A DNA stretch of 64,000 nucleotides from Pantoea sp. WMus005 (GTDB lineage Bacteria > Pseudomonadota > Gammaproteobacteria > Enterobacterales > Enterobacteriaceae). Below, piece by piece: positions 53,987-63,609 of the stretch. The position numbers and the translations under genes were made by a program. The notes beneath the pieces were generated by a model. That model was not told where the DNA came from. It made no database searches and was given only the letters and a program-made list of their open reading frames with translations. Location of the stretch: contig NZ_JACBXU010000004.1 of NCBI RefSeq assembly GCF_013415305.1, positions 372,001 to 436,000 on the forward strand, written 5' to 3'. How positions within the stretch are numbered: the stretch's first letter is position 1; each line of letters begins with the position of its first letter.

Positions 53987-54008
53987 GATGTGGCCCGCAG
54001 GCCACATC
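53987..54008. other. Nine-bp hairpin after msrQ
   Basis: GATGTGGCC (53987-53995) pairs perfectly with GGCCACATC (54000-54008) over four bases. The + strand has no T-run after it; the minus strand has TTTT. It may be a weak msrQ terminator in the 232-base gap before aroQ. Confidence 0.45.
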
Positions 54009-54178
54009 CGATCATCTTCGCAGATAAGACCAGTATTTTGCTGCGAAATGACACGAAACGGATATAATGCCCGGCTTTATTGCTCGTCGGGTCTTCTTTT
54101 TCACCCTGAAAGGTGACAAATGAAGATTCGCAAGGTATTTTACGCGATGCCTCAATGATTGCGGGAGATGGCAGCACG

Positions 54179-54631
54179 ATGGCGCATAAATTACATATTC
54201 TGCTTTTAAACGGGCCCAACCTTAACCTGTTGGGGACACGTGAGCCTGAGAAGTATGGTCATACTACGCTGCGTCAGATTGTGGACGATTTGACACGTCA
54301 GGCAGACCAGTTGAATGTGGAGTTGAGCCACCTGCAGACCAATGCTGAATTTCAGCTGATTGATCGCATTCATGAGGCCAAAGGCAATGTGGATTACATC
54401 ATCATTAATCCTGCCGCGTTTACCCATACCAGTGTTGCACTACGTGATGCCCTGCTGGCGGTAGAAATACCGTTTATCGAGGTTCATCTCTCAAATGTGC
54501 ATGCCCGCGAGCCCTTCCGCCATCACTCCTATCTTTCTGATGTTTCTGCTGGCGTGATCTGTGGGCTTGGCGCTGACGGCTACACATGGGCTTTACAAAC
54601 GGCAGTAAAACGCCTGTCTCAATCTCATTAA
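54179..54631 (+). CDS. aroQ: Type II 3-dehydroquinate dehydratase AroQ
   Basis: AroQ dehydrates 3-dehydroquinate to 3-dehydroshikimate in the shikimate pathway. The 150-residue protein has [19 protein letters not shown] with the catalytic Tyr and Arg, [16 protein letters not shown], and [15 protein letters not shown] with the His and Arg of the active site; it assembles as a dodecamer. [14 protein letters not shown] marks the usual start; the 22-residue upstream reading is not used. It lies 26 bases before accB, as in many enterobacteria and pseudomonads. Confidence 0.96.
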   Translation: MAHKLHILLLNGPNLNLLGTREPEKYGHTTLRQIVDDLTRQADQLNVELSHLQTNAEFQLIDRIHEAKGNVDYIIINPAAFTHTSVALRDALLAVEIPFIEVHLSNVHAREPFRHHSYLSDVSAGVICGLGADGYTWALQTAVKRLSQSH

Positions 54632-54657
54632 TCAAACTGAGTACGGAACCCCCACTC

Positions 54658-55119
54658 ATGGATATTCGTAAAATTAAAAAACTGATCGAACTGGTTGAAG
54701 AGTCTGGCATTTCTGAGCTGGAAATCTCCGAAGGTGAAGAGTCCGTTCGCATCAGCCGCGCACCTGTAAACACAGGTTATCCGATGATGCAGCAGGCTTA
54801 CGCTGCGCCAGCTCCACAGCCCGCTCTGGCGACAGCTGTTGCCCCTGTAGCAGCGGTTGCCGAAGCGGCACCGGCTGAGATCAGTGGTCACATCGTGCGT
54901 TCACCGATGGTAGGGACCTTCTACCGTACGCCGAGCCCGGATGCGAAAGCCTTTGTGGAAGTCGGCCAGAAAGTGAATGCTGGCGATACATTGTGCATCG
55001 TCGAAGCCATGAAAATGATGAACCAGATCGAAGCTGACAAATCAGGCGTGGTGAAAGCTATCCTGGTTGAAAGCGGTCAGCCGGTCGAATTTGACGAGCC
55101 ACTGGTTATCATCGAGTAA
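54658..55119 (+). CDS. accB: Biotin carboxyl carrier protein AccB
   Basis: AccB carries the biotin of acetyl-CoA carboxylase, the first step of fatty-acid synthesis. The 153-residue protein (E. coli 156) has an N-terminal dimerisation part, an Ala/Pro-rich linker (about 45-75) and the biotinyl domain with [11 protein letters not shown], where Lys119 is the biotinylated residue. The ATG at 54658 ([15 protein letters not shown]) matches E. coli. Confidence 0.97.
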   Translation: MDIRKIKKLIELVEESGISELEISEGEESVRISRAPVNTGYPMMQQAYAAPAPQPALATAVAPVAAVAEAAPAEISGHIVRSPMVGTFYRTPSPDAKAFVEVGQKVNAGDTLCIVEAMKMMNQIEADKSGVVKAILVESGQPVEFDEPLVIIE

Positions 55120-55130
55120 CGGGGCAGATC

Positions 55131-56480
55131 ATGCTGGATAAAATTGTTATTGCTAACCGTGGTGAGATCGCACTGCGCATTCTTCGTGCCTGTAAAGAAC
55201 TGGGCATCAAGACTGTTGCGGTTCACTCAAGCGCGGATCGTGACCTGAAGCACGTGCTGCTGGCAGACGAAACCGTCTGCATCGGACCGGCGCAGTCAGT
55301 TAAAAGTTACCTCAACATCCCGGCGCTGATCTCTGCTGCAGAGATTACCGGCGCGGTGGCGATTCACCCAGGCTACGGCTTCCTCTCTGAGAATGCCGAT
55401 TTTGCTGAGCAGGTTGAACGTTCTGGCTTTATCTTCATCGGCCCGAAAGCAGACACCATTCGCCTGATGGGCGACAAGGTCTCTGCAATCAATGCGATGA
55501 AGAAAGCAGGCGTTCCGACCGTACCGGGATCGGACGGCTCGCTGACCGATGATATGGAAAAAAACCGTGCTTTTGCTAAGCGCATCGGTTATCCGGTCAT
55601 CATCAAAGCGTCTGGCGGCGGCGGCGGTCGTGGTATGCGCGTAGTGCGCGGCGACAAAGATCTGGAAGAATCCATCAACATGACGAAAGCGGAAGCCAAA
55701 GCCGCTTTCAACAACGACATGGTTTACATGGAGAAGTATCTGGAGAATCCGCGCCACATCGAGATTCAGGTACTCGCTGACGGTCAGGGCAACGCGATCT
55801 ATCTGGGCGAACGTGACTGCTCCATGCAGCGTCGTCACCAGAAAGTTGTCGAAGAAGCGCCAGGCCCAGGCATCACCGAAGAGCAGCGTCGCTTTATCGG
55901 CAATCGCTGCTCCCAGGCCTGTATTGAAATTGGCTATCGCGGCGCAGGTACCTTTGAATTCCTGTACGAAAACGGTGAGTTCTACTTCATTGAGATGAAC
56001 ACCCGTATTCAGGTAGAACACCCAGTGACCGAGATGATCACCGGTGTGGATCTGATCAAAGAACAGCTGCGCATTGCTGCGGGTCAGCCATTGTCGATCA
56101 AACAGGAAGATGTGATCATTCGCGGACATGCGGTTGAGTGCCGTATCAACGCCGAAGATCCGGTGACCTTCCTGCCAAGCCCGGGTAAAATCACTCGTTT
56201 CCACGCGCCAGGCGGTTTTGGCGTGCGCTGGGAGTCGCACATTTACTCCGGCTACACTGTGCCGCCTTATTATGATTCCATGATCGGTAAACTGATCACT
56301 TATGGCGAATCACGCGACGTGGCTATCGCCCGCATGAAAAATGCGCTGGCGGAACTGATCATCGACGGTATCAAAACCAACGTTGAACTGCAGATGAAGA
56401 TCATGTCCGACGAAAACTTCCAGCACGGTGGAACTAATATCCACTATCTGGAGAAAAAACTCGGCTTGCACGAGAAGTAA
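55131..56480 (+). CDS. accC: Biotin carboxylase AccC
   Basis: AccC carboxylates the biotin on AccB with ATP and bicarbonate. The 449 residues equal E. coli. ATP-grasp features are present: the glycine-rich loop [14 protein letters not shown] near residues 159-172, [17 protein letters not shown], and [17 protein letters not shown] with the catalytic Arg. It lies 11 bases after accB. Confidence 0.98.
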   Translation: MLDKIVIANRGEIALRILRACKELGIKTVAVHSSADRDLKHVLLADETVCIGPAQSVKSYLNIPALISAAEITGAVAIHPGYGFLSENADFAEQVERSGFIFIGPKADTIRLMGDKVSAINAMKKAGVPTVPGSDGSLTDDMEKNRAFAKRIGYPVIIKASGGGGGRGMRVVRGDKDLEESINMTKAEAKAAFNNDMVYMEKYLENPRHIEIQVLADGQGNAIYLGERDCSMQRRHQKVVEEAPGPGITEEQRRFIGNRCSQACIEIGYRGAGTFEFLYENGEFYFIEMNTRIQVEHPVTEMITGVDLIKEQLRIAAGQPLSIKQEDVIIRGHAVECRINAEDPVTFLPSPGKITRFHAPGGFGVRWESHIYSGYTVPPYYDSMIGKLITYGESRDVAIARMKNALAELIIDGIKTNVELQMKIMSDENFQHGGTNIHYLEKKLGLHEK

Positions 56481-56501
56481 TCGCAACGCTGAGTCAGTCA
56501 G

Positions 56502-56524
56502 AGGCCGGTTAATCCGGCCTTTTT
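56502..56524 (+). terminator. Terminator between accC and yhdT
   Basis: AGGCCGG (56502-56508) pairs with CCGGCCT (56514-56520) and is followed by TTTTCT. It separates the accBC message from yhdT-panF-prmA. Confidence 0.85.
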
Positions 56525-56552
56525 CTATTGCCGCTGGCGTTAAGGTTGAATC

Positions 56553-56795
56553 ATGGACGCTCGTTTTATACAGGCTCATAAAGAGGCGCGCTGGTCGCTC
56601 TATCTCACCCTGCTCTGGCTCGCTGCCTGGGGTCTTTCTGCCTGGCTGGGTGGCAGTGAAATCGGGCTCACCGGCCTGCCACGCTGGTTTGAACTCTCCT
56701 GCCTGTTTGCTCCCTTGTTGTTCATTTTCCTGTGCTGGATGATGGTGCGGGTCATTTTCCGCGACATGCCGCTGGAGGATAAAAGTGAACAGTGA
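56553..56795 (+). CDS. yhdT: Small membrane protein YhdT (DUF997)
   Basis: The 80-residue protein has two hydrophobic segments (about 14-31 and 44-66) with WSLYLTLLWLAAWGLSAWLGG typical of DUF997. Its end overlaps panF by 11 bases, a fixed partnership in enterobacteria. It may assist PanF, but function is not known. Confidence 0.92.
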   Translation: MDARFIQAHKEARWSLYLTLLWLAAWGLSAWLGGSEIGLTGLPRWFELSCLFAPLLFIFLCWMMVRVIFRDMPLEDKSEQ

Positions 56796-58230
56796 AATTA
56801 TCCTGCCGTTACTGATTTATCTGGTTGTGATTACCGCGCTGTCGATATTTGCGGTCCGTAAAAGACGTGAAGGCAGTTTCCTGACTGAATATTTCCTTGG
56901 CAGCCGCTCCATGGGCGGGTTTGTGCTGGCGATGACGCTCACTACCACCTATATCAGCGCCAGCTCGTTTATTGGTGGTCCCGGTGCCGCCTACAAATAT
57001 GGGCTGGGATGGGTATTGCTGGCGATGGTGCAGGTGCCCGCCGTCTGGCTCTCACTGGGTGTATTAGGGAAAAAGTTTGCCATTCTGGCGCGTAAGCATA
57101 ATGCGGTGACGCTGAATGACATGCTCTACGCCCGCTATCAGAGCCCGCTGCTGATCTGGCTGGCGAGCCTGAGCCTGCTAATTGCCTTTATTGGTGCCAT
57201 GACGGTGCAGTTTATTGGCGGTGCGCGGCTGCTCGAAACCGCCGCAGGCATTCCGTATGACACAGGATTGCTGATTTTCGGCGGCACTATCGCGCTCTAC
57301 ACCGCTTTCGGCGGATTCCGTGCCAGCGTACTCAATGACGCAATGCAGGGCATTGTGATGCTGATTGGCACCTTTCTGCTGCTCTTCGCGGTGATCCATC
57401 AGGCTGGTGGCCTGAGCACGGCGGTGCAAAAACTGCATGACATTGATCCTGCTCTGCTGTCGCCACAGGGACCGGGCGAGATTATTACGCCGACCTTCCT
57501 CAGTTCGTTTGTCGTGCTGGTCTGCTTTGGGGTGATTGGCTTGCCACATACGGCAGTGCGCTGCATCTCTTACAGAGACAGTAAAGCCGTTCATCGGGCC
57601 ATCATTCTGGGCACCATCGTGGTAGTGATTTTGATGCTGGGGATGCATCTGGCGGGCGCGCTGGGCCGCGCGATACTGCCGAATCTGACCGTTCCGGATA
57701 GTATCATTCCGACCCTGATGATTACTGTTCTGCCGCCGTTAGCGGCCGGGCTCTTCCTGGCGGCCCCGATGGCCGCGATCATGTCGACCATCAATGCCCA
57801 ACTGTTACAGGCTTCGGCCACGCTGATCAAAGATCTCTATCTGCGAGTCGCTCCGCAACAGCTGGAAAATGAGACGCGGCTGCGGCTGTTATCTGGCACC
57901 ATTACCTTCGCACTGGGTATTCTGCTGCTGATTGCGGCATGGAATCCGCCCGATATGATTGTCTGGCTTAACCTGCTGGCATTTGGCGGCCTTGAGGCGG
58001 TTTTCCTCTGGCCGCTGGTACTGGGCCTCTACTGGGAACGCGCTAATGCCGCAGGCGCCATCACCGGCATGGTGGTGGGTGGAGGCTGCTACGCTTTTAT
58101 GGCGAGCCTTAACCTGCAGATTCTGGGTTTTCACCCCATCGTGCCCTCACTGCTTTTGAGCCTGCTGGCATTTTTAGTGGGCAACCTGTTTGGACGCGCG
58201 CCGCAATCGGTCGACGCGCCGCAACACTGA
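56785..58230 (+). CDS. panF: Sodium/pantothenate symporter PanF
   Basis: PanF takes up pantothenate with sodium for coenzyme A synthesis. The 481-residue protein belongs to the solute:sodium symporter family with about 13 membrane helices, including the sodium-site region [23 protein letters not shown] (in part) and [20 protein letters not shown]. It overlaps yhdT and precedes prmA by 16 bases. Confidence 0.96.
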   Translation: MNSEIILPLLIYLVVITALSIFAVRKRREGSFLTEYFLGSRSMGGFVLAMTLTTTYISASSFIGGPGAAYKYGLGWVLLAMVQVPAVWLSLGVLGKKFAILARKHNAVTLNDMLYARYQSPLLIWLASLSLLIAFIGAMTVQFIGGARLLETAAGIPYDTGLLIFGGTIALYTAFGGFRASVLNDAMQGIVMLIGTFLLLFAVIHQAGGLSTAVQKLHDIDPALLSPQGPGEIITPTFLSSFVVLVCFGVIGLPHTAVRCISYRDSKAVHRAIILGTIVVVILMLGMHLAGALGRAILPNLTVPDSIIPTLMITVLPPLAAGLFLAAPMAAIMSTINAQLLQASATLIKDLYLRVAPQQLENETRLRLLSGTITFALGILLLIAAWNPPDMIVWLNLLAFGGLEAVFLWPLVLGLYWERANAAGAITGMVVGGGCYAFMASLNLQILGFHPIVPSLLLSLLAFLVGNLFGRAPQSVDAPQH

Positions 58231-58246
58231 CGGAAAGAGAGACGTT

Positions 58247-59128
58247 ATGCCGTGGATTCAAATCAAAATTAACAGCTCAGGTGCACACGCGGAGACGCTG
58301 AGCGATGCGCTGATGGACATCGGTGCGGTTTCAGTGACCTTCCAGGATACCCATGACACGCCGGTATATGAGCCGCTGCCTGGTGAAACGCGCCTGTGGG
58401 GCGATACCGATGTCATCGGACTGTTTGATGCAGAAACTGACATGGCCGTTATTATCGCCGAACTGGAACAACATCCGCTGCTGGGCGCAGGTTTTCGTCA
58501 CCGGATCGAGCAGATCGAAGATAAAGACTGGGAGCGCGAATGGATGGAAAACTTCCACCCGATGCGCTTCGGTGAACGTCTCTGGATCTGTCCAAGCTGG
58601 CGTGATGTACCGGATCCTGATGCCGTCAACGTGATGCTCGATCCGGGCCTGGCGTTTGGAACCGGCACCCATCCTACCACCTCACTCTGCCTCACCTGGC
58701 TTGATGGGCTGGATCTGAAAGGCAAAACGGTGATCGATTTCGGCTGCGGCTCTGGGATCCTGGCGATCGCCGCGCTTAAACTCGGCGCATCTCAGGCGAT
58801 CGGCATTGATATCGATCCGCAGGCGATTCAGGCCAGCCGGGATAATGCTGAGCGCAATGGCGTCTCTGATCGCCTGTCCCTCTACCTGCCCCACCAGCAA
58901 CCCGACAATCTGCAGGCTGATGTGGTGGTCGCTAATATTCTGGCCGGTCCGCTTCGTGAACTGGCCCCTCTGATCGGCGTACTGCCAAAGTCTGGTGGTC
59001 ACCTGGGCCTCTCCGGTGTGTTAGAGAGCCAGGCGGAGAGCGTCTGCGAAGCGTATGCCAGCGAGTTCACGCTCGACCCGGTGGCGGTTAAAGAGGAGTG
59101 GTGCCGGATTACCGGGATTAAATCCTGA
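58247..59128 (+). CDS. prmA: Ribosomal protein L11 methyltransferase PrmA
   Basis: PrmA trimethylates several amino groups of ribosomal protein L11 using S-adenosylmethionine. The 293-residue protein has an N-terminal L11-binding domain and a class I methyltransferase domain with [18 protein letters not shown] and the NILAGPL motif. The ATG at 58247 ([12 protein letters not shown]) follows GGAAAGAGAG and aligns with E. coli; the longer upstream reading overlaps panF and is not used. Confidence 0.96.
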   Translation: MPWIQIKINSSGAHAETLSDALMDIGAVSVTFQDTHDTPVYEPLPGETRLWGDTDVIGLFDAETDMAVIIAELEQHPLLGAGFRHRIEQIEDKDWEREWMENFHPMRFGERLWICPSWRDVPDPDAVNVMLDPGLAFGTGTHPTTSLCLTWLDGLDLKGKTVIDFGCGSGILAIAALKLGASQAIGIDIDPQAIQASRDNAERNGVSDRLSLYLPHQQPDNLQADVVVANILAGPLRELAPLIGVLPKSGGHLGLSGVLESQAESVCEAYASEFTLDPVAVKEEWCRITGIKS

Positions 59129-59494
59129 ATTTAGCGCCTGACTGCCCTTCTGATATCGCTCTCGCCGGTACAAAGTGCCTTCACAGAACATTAAGCCAGC
59201 CTGTAGCGTAAGCTGCGGGCTTTCACGATATGAAATGGATGCTTGTATCGTTAATCACGGCATGTGACGTTTTTTATCTGGCTAATCGACGTACTTTTCT
59301 TGAAAAACTTTTGTTCACAATTTAAGCATAAATTACTAATTCATTGATATATAAGATTAATAATTAAGAGACACAATCATCACCCGGATATCATTGATCT
59401 TTCTTGCTGATTGTTCAAAGTTTGGCCTTTCATCTTCCAGCAAAAATGCGTAATATACGCCGCCTTGCAGACACAGTATGGCTCTTCTGACTTC
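59129..59494 (+). promoter_or_regulatory. prmA-dusB gap with the conserved fis operon promoter
   Basis: No gene is seen in these 366 bases. Close to dusB lies a -35-like TTTCAT (59428-59433) and -10 TAATAT (59451-59456) with 17-base spacing, then the GC-rich discriminator ACGCCGCC and the start region TTGCAGACACAG. This matches the E. coli fis promoter nearly base for base, a growth-rate and ppGpp/DksA-controlled promoter that starts with C. The upstream part is very AT-rich, which suits Fis and IHF binding, but I did not assign single sites. Confidence 0.85.
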
Positions 59495-60460
59495 ATGCGT
59501 ATTGGAAACCTCCAGCTGAGAAATCGACTGATTGCAGCACCGATGGCCGGTATTACCGACAGGCCGTTCAGGGCGCTGTGTCATGAAATGGGTGCAGGCA
59601 TGGCAGTTTCTGAGATGTTGTCTTCTAACCCGGAAGTCTGGGCTAGTGACAAATCCCGATTACGCATGGTTCACAGTGATGAGCCAGGCATTCGCGCCGT
59701 GCAAATTGCCGGTTGCGATCCCAGTGAAATGGCGCAAGCCGCACGCATTAATGTTGAGGCTGGTGCACAGGTCATCGACATTAATATGGGATGCCCTGCC
59801 AAGAAGGTTAACCGCAAGATGGCGGGTTCAGCCTTGCTGCAATATCCCACCGTGGTGGAGTCAATTCTCTCCGCAGTGGTTAATGCAGTGAATGTGCCGG
59901 TTACGCTGAAAATTCGTACTGGCTGGGATCCTGAAAACAGGAACTGTGTCGCGATTGCCCAATTGGCTGAACGCTGCGGTATACAGGCTCTGACGATACA
60001 TGGTCGCACTCGTGCCTGCCTGTTCAACGGAGAAGCTGAATATGACAGCATTCGGACAGTTAAGCAGAGTGTTTCCATTCCGATTATCGCGAATGGAGAC
60101 ATAACTGACCCGCATAAAGCCAGAGCGGTGCTCGACTATACAGGGGCCGATGCTCTGATGATAGGACGCGCTGCTCAGGGAAGACCGTGGATCTTCCGGG
60201 AAATCCAGCATTATCTGGACACTGGGGAGTTGCTTGCCCCGCTGCCGATGGCAGAGGTCAAGCGCTTGCTTGTTTCGCATATACGTGAGCTGCACGACTT
60301 TTACGGTTCAGGCAAGGGATACCGTATAGCGCGAAAGCACGTCTCCTGGTATCTGCAGGAGCACGCCCCGAATGACCAGTTTCGGCGCACATTCAACGCC
60401 ATTGAGGATGCCAGCGAACAGCTGGAGGCGTTGGAGGCATACTTCGAAAATCTTGCGTAA
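59495..60460 (+). CDS. dusB: tRNA-dihydrouridine synthase B
   Basis: DusB reduces uridine to dihydrouridine (position 17) in tRNA with FMN. The 321 residues equal E. coli. Features are [15 protein letters not shown] with the FMN loop, [18 protein letters not shown] with the catalytic Cys near residue 100, the IHGRTR block and ANGDITDP. It is the first gene of the dusB-fis operon; [17 protein letters not shown] is taken as the start rather than a 28-residue extension that runs through the promoter. Confidence 0.97.
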   Translation: MRIGNLQLRNRLIAAPMAGITDRPFRALCHEMGAGMAVSEMLSSNPEVWASDKSRLRMVHSDEPGIRAVQIAGCDPSEMAQAARINVEAGAQVIDINMGCPAKKVNRKMAGSALLQYPTVVESILSAVVNAVNVPVTLKIRTGWDPENRNCVAIAQLAERCGIQALTIHGRTRACLFNGEAEYDSIRTVKQSVSIPIIANGDITDPHKARAVLDYTGADALMIGRAAQGRPWIFREIQHYLDTGELLAPLPMAEVKRLLVSHIRELHDFYGSGKGYRIARKHVSWYLQEHAPNDQFRRTFNAIEDASEQLEALEAYFENLA

Positions 60461-60483
60461 CGAAATAAAGAGCTGAAAGAACT

Positions 60484-60780
60484 ATGTTCGAACAACGCGT
60501 AAATTCTGACGTACTGACCGTTTCTACCGTTAACTCACAGGATCAGGTAACTCAAAAACCTTTGCGTGATTCGGTTAAACAGGCACTGAAGAACTATTTT
60601 GCTCAACTGAATGGTCAGGATGTGAGCGACCTGTATGAGCTGGTTTTGGCTGAAGTCGAGCAGCCTCTGTTGGACATGGTGATGCAGTATACCCGTGGCA
60701 ACCAGACACGTGCTGCCCTGATGATGGGTATCAACCGCGGTACGCTGCGTAAGAAATTGAAAAAATACGGCATGAACTGA
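60484..60780 (+). CDS. fis: Nucleoid-associated factor for inversion stimulation Fis
   Basis: Fis bends DNA, activates stable-RNA promoters and assists site-specific recombination. The 98 residues differ from E. coli by about one position (Ser for Asn near residue 47). The N-terminal beta-hairpin arms and C-terminal helix-turn-helix ([20 protein letters not shown]) are intact. It lies 23 bases after dusB and is expressed from the upstream growth-rate promoter. Confidence 0.98.
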   Translation: MFEQRVNSDVLTVSTVNSQDQVTQKPLRDSVKQALKNYFAQLNGQDVSDLYELVLAEVEQPLLDMVMQYTRGNQTRAALMMGINRGTLRKKLKKYGMN

Positions 60781-60802
60781 TTTTTAGTTCGGTCTGTTAA
60801 TT

Positions 60803-60829
60803 ACGCCAGCCTTCGGGCTGGCGTTTTTA
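60803..60829 (+). terminator. Terminator of dusB-fis
   Basis: CGCCAGCC (60804-60811) pairs perfectly with GGCTGGCG (60816-60823) around a TTCG tetraloop, followed by TTTTTAT. Confidence 0.95.
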
Positions 60830-61094
60830 TTTGTGCAACGCTGCACAGAAACGGTAAAAGTGGTGAAACAGTTGCCTTCTATATGGTAACTATAGTTGCA
60901 ATCGCTGACGTGATATTTCGCCCTCTCGCTTTAGTCCGCTCTGATTTGACTTAATGCTTGTCCTCTCTCTCGCCTCGCTGAACATCCCACCACTGCTGGG
61001 CATGTGACTTTCTGCGCATTAAATAGCAACGCAATCTCTTCATACATTTCTGCCTGAGCGAGCGCTCACACTGCTTATATATAGTGAAACTATT

Positions 61095-61141
61095 TGCACT
61101 AAATGTGATCGGGTCGACTCGCTTTGCTTCCTTTTGGTGCG
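61095..61141 (+). promoter_or_regulatory. Two NtrC-like enhancer sites upstream of aapJ
   Basis: TGCTTC-N5-GGTGCG at 61125-61141 matches 9 of 12 positions of the NtrC consensus TGCACC-N5-GGTGCA. A second, weaker site starts TGCACT at 61095 and keeps only one good half. Their centres are 30 bases apart and fall near -109 and -139 of the predicted sigma-54 start, close to the -108 and -140 sites of glnA. The rest of the 542-base fis-aapJ gap (60781-61322) contains no gene that I can support. Confidence 0.55.
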
Positions 61142-61214
61142 CCATATTAGCGGAACTTTCTAAGTGCTTCTGATTATTAACCGTTCTTTCATAAGAATTC
61201 AGGATTCTGCGAAC

Positions 61215-61231
61215 CTGGCATCAGCTTTGCA
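61215..61231 (+). promoter_or_regulatory. Sigma-54 promoter of the aap operon
   Basis: CTGGCATCAGCTTTGCA carries the -24 GG (61217-61218) and -12 GC (61229-61230) with the required ten-base spacing and matches YTGGCACGN4TTGCW at all but two positions. Transcription should start near 61242, giving an 80-base leader before aapJ. The E. coli homologue yhdWXYZ is known to be NtrC-controlled. Confidence 0.75.
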
Positions 61232-61322
61232 GAGTCGTGGATGGCTGACTGCCACAGACAGGAAAAAACGCACATCAAAGTGCGCAAACATAACAATACG
61301 ATCCCGCCACACAGGATGCTTT

Positions 61323-62348
61323 ATGAAAAAGATGATGCTCTCTACGCTGATCGCCGCCGCCTCGCTGGCTGGCATTGCTCAGCAAGCTCACGCAGGTACC
61401 ACACTGGATGCGATAAAGAAAAAAGGTTTTGTTCAATGTGGTATCAGTGATGGCCTGCCGGGCTTCTCCTATGCAGATGCTGGCGGCAAGTTCACTGGTA
61501 TCGATGTGGATGTGTGTCGTGCGACAGCTGCGGCTGTGTTTGGCGATGCCACCAAAGTGAAATATACCCCGCTGACTGCGAAAGAGCGTTTTACCGCCCT
61601 GCAGTCAGGCGAAGTGGATGTACTTTCACGTAATACCACCTGGACTTCATCGCGCGATGGCGGCATGGGCTTCCTGTTTGCGGGCGTGAACTATTACGAC
61701 GGTATCGGCTTCCTGACTCACCAGAAAGCCGGTCTGAAAAGTGCGAAAGAGCTGGATGGTGCGACTGTCTGTATTCAGGCGGGTACCGATACCGAACTGA
61801 ACGTGGCGGACTTCTTTAAAGCCAACAAAATGCAATACACGCCGGTGACCTTTGACCGCTCTGATGAATCCGCTAAAGCGCTGGATAGCGGCCGCTGCGA
61901 TACGCTGGCGTCTGACCAGTCTCAGCTCTACGCATTGCGCATTAAGCTCGGCAAACCCGATGAGTTTATCGTCCTGCCAGAAGTGATCTCTAAAGAGCCG
62001 CTGGGACCGCTGGTGCGTCGTGGTGATGATGACTGGTTTACCATCGTCAAATGGTCACTCTACGCCATGCTGAATGCGGAAGAGATGGGTATCAACTCGA
62101 AGAATGTTGACCAGATGACAGCCAAGCCAACCAATCCAGATATGGCACATTTCCTGGGCGCCGAAGGTGATTTTGGTAAAGATCTGAAGCTGGATAACAA
62201 GTGGGCCTTCAACATCGTCAAGCAGGTAGGTAACTATCAGGAAAGCTTTGACCGTAACGTCGGTAAAGACAGTGCACTGAAAATCGCACGTGGTCAGAAT
62301 GCGTTGTGGAACCAGGGCGGAATTCAGTACGCACCACCGGTACGTTAA
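61323..62348 (+). CDS. aapJ: General L-amino acid ABC transporter, substrate-binding protein AapJ
   Basis: AapJ is the periplasmic binding protein of the broad-specificity polar amino acid transporter AapJQMP (YhdWXYZ). The 341-residue precursor has a signal peptide cut after AHA at residue 24. The mature protein shows the family-3 solute-binding signature FTGIDVDVCRATAAAVFGD and STxT-type ligand region SRNTTWTSSRDGG. The ATG at 61323 aligns with the family; the 53-residue upstream reading runs through the sigma-54 promoter and is rejected. In E. coli K-12 the equivalent yhdW is degraded; here it is intact. Confidence 0.94.
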   Translation: MKKMMLSTLIAAASLAGIAQQAHAGTTLDAIKKKGFVQCGISDGLPGFSYADAGGKFTGIDVDVCRATAAAVFGDATKVKYTPLTAKERFTALQSGEVDVLSRNTTWTSSRDGGMGFLFAGVNYYDGIGFLTHQKAGLKSAKELDGATVCIQAGTDTELNVADFFKANKMQYTPVTFDRSDESAKALDSGRCDTLASDQSQLYALRIKLGKPDEFIVLPEVISKEPLGPLVRRGDDDWFTIVKWSLYAMLNAEEMGINSKNVDQMTAKPTNPDMAHFLGAEGDFGKDLKLDNKWAFNIVKQVGNYQESFDRNVGKDSALKIARGQNALWNQGGIQYAPPVR

Positions 62349-62415
62349 CAGACCTCACCAATCGGGCACCGTATTCTGCGGTGCCCTACCCCAGCTTTCG
62401 CATTGAGGTTTCGAC

Positions 62416-63594
62416 ATGTCACAACGCCCCACCGTGAAAAGGGATTTTTCATTTGGTAATCCCACGGTTCGCGCCTGGATTTATCAGCTCATAGCCGTCG
62501 TCGCTGTGCTTGGTGTGGTGGGTTATCTCGTGCATAACACCATCATCAACCTTGCCAATCGCGGCATTACATCGGGATTTGGATTTCTTGAACGTACTGC
62601 TGGTTTCGGCATCGTTCAGCATCTTATCGAGTACACAGAAGGAGATACCTACGCGCGTGTGTTTCTGGTCGGATTAACCAACACGCTGCTGGTCTCTGCA
62701 CTCTGTATTGTTTTCGCGTCGATTCTCGGATTCGCGGTCGGTCTTGCCCGCCTTTCTGACAACTGGCTGCTGCGGAAACTGTCGAATATCTATATTGAAA
62801 CCTTCCGTAATATCCCGCCACTGCTTCAGATCTTCTTCTGGTACTTCGCGGTTTTACGCAATCTGCCCGGCCCACGTCAGGCGCTGAATGCGTTCGATCT
62901 GGCCTATGTCAGCAATCGTGGGCTCTATGTTCCGTGGCCAACCTATGCACCGGGCAGCTGGGCGTTTGTTATCGCCCTGTTTCTGGTCGTGGCAGTGAGC
63001 TATGGGCTGTACCGCTTTAACCGACAGCACCAGTTAAAAACCGGCGAGTTACGTCGCACCTGGCCCGCTGCCATTGGGATGCTGATTCTTTTTCCTTTAC
63101 TGGCGCATCTTGGGTTTGGCGCAGCTATGCACTGGGATGTGCCACAACTGCATGGGTTCAATTTCCGTGGCGGCTCGGTGATGATTCCGGAGCTGGCGGC
63201 ACTGACGCTGGCACTGTCGATCTATACCTCATCGTTTATCGCTGAAGTGATTCGTTCAGGGATTCAGTCGGTGCCGTATGGTCAGCATGAAGCCGCACGA
63301 TCGCTGGGTCTGCCTAATCCGGTTACGCTGCGTCAGGTCATTATTCCTCAGGCCATGCGCGTCATTATTCCGCCGCTGACCAGCCAGTATCTGAACATCG
63401 TGAAGAACTCCTCACTGGCCGCCGCTATCGGTTATCCCGATATGGTGTCGTTGTTTGCCGGGTCGGTACTGAATCAGACCGGTCAGGCGATCGAGACGAT
63501 TGCAATTACGATGGGTGTTTACCTGATTATCAGTCTGGTGATATCGATGCTTATGAACTTCTACAACCGCAAAATTGCGCTGGTTGAGCGTTAA
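62416..63594 (+). CDS. aapQ: General L-amino acid ABC transporter permease AapQ
   Basis: AapQ is one of two membrane permeases of the Aap system. The 392-residue protein has about eight hydrophobic segments and the HisMQ-family EAA loop HEAARSLGLPNPVTLRQVI that docks on the ATPase AapP. A long insertion between the second and later helices (about 145-255) is usual for AapQ/YhdX. It follows aapJ after 67 bases. Confidence 0.95.
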   Translation: MSQRPTVKRDFSFGNPTVRAWIYQLIAVVAVLGVVGYLVHNTIINLANRGITSGFGFLERTAGFGIVQHLIEYTEGDTYARVFLVGLTNTLLVSALCIVFASILGFAVGLARLSDNWLLRKLSNIYIETFRNIPPLLQIFFWYFAVLRNLPGPRQALNAFDLAYVSNRGLYVPWPTYAPGSWAFVIALFLVVAVSYGLYRFNRQHQLKTGELRRTWPAAIGMLILFPLLAHLGFGAAMHWDVPQLHGFNFRGGSVMIPELAALTLALSIYTSSFIAEVIRSGIQSVPYGQHEAARSLGLPNPVTLRQVIIPQAMRVIIPPLTSQYLNIVKNSSLAAAIGYPDMVSLFAGSVLNQTGQAIETIAITMGVYLIISLVISMLMNFYNRKIALVER

Positions 63595-63609
63595 GAGAAC
63601 GGGATAACT

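Noticed and set aside
60951..61145. A 64-codon minus-strand frame in the fis-aapJ gap
   Set aside because: No ribosome site, no signal or domain, and it overlaps the putative NtrC sites.
61134..61150. Alternative sigma-54 element around GGTGCGCCATATTAGC
   Set aside because: The GG and GC are 12 bases apart, not 10; the element at 61215-61231 fits correctly.
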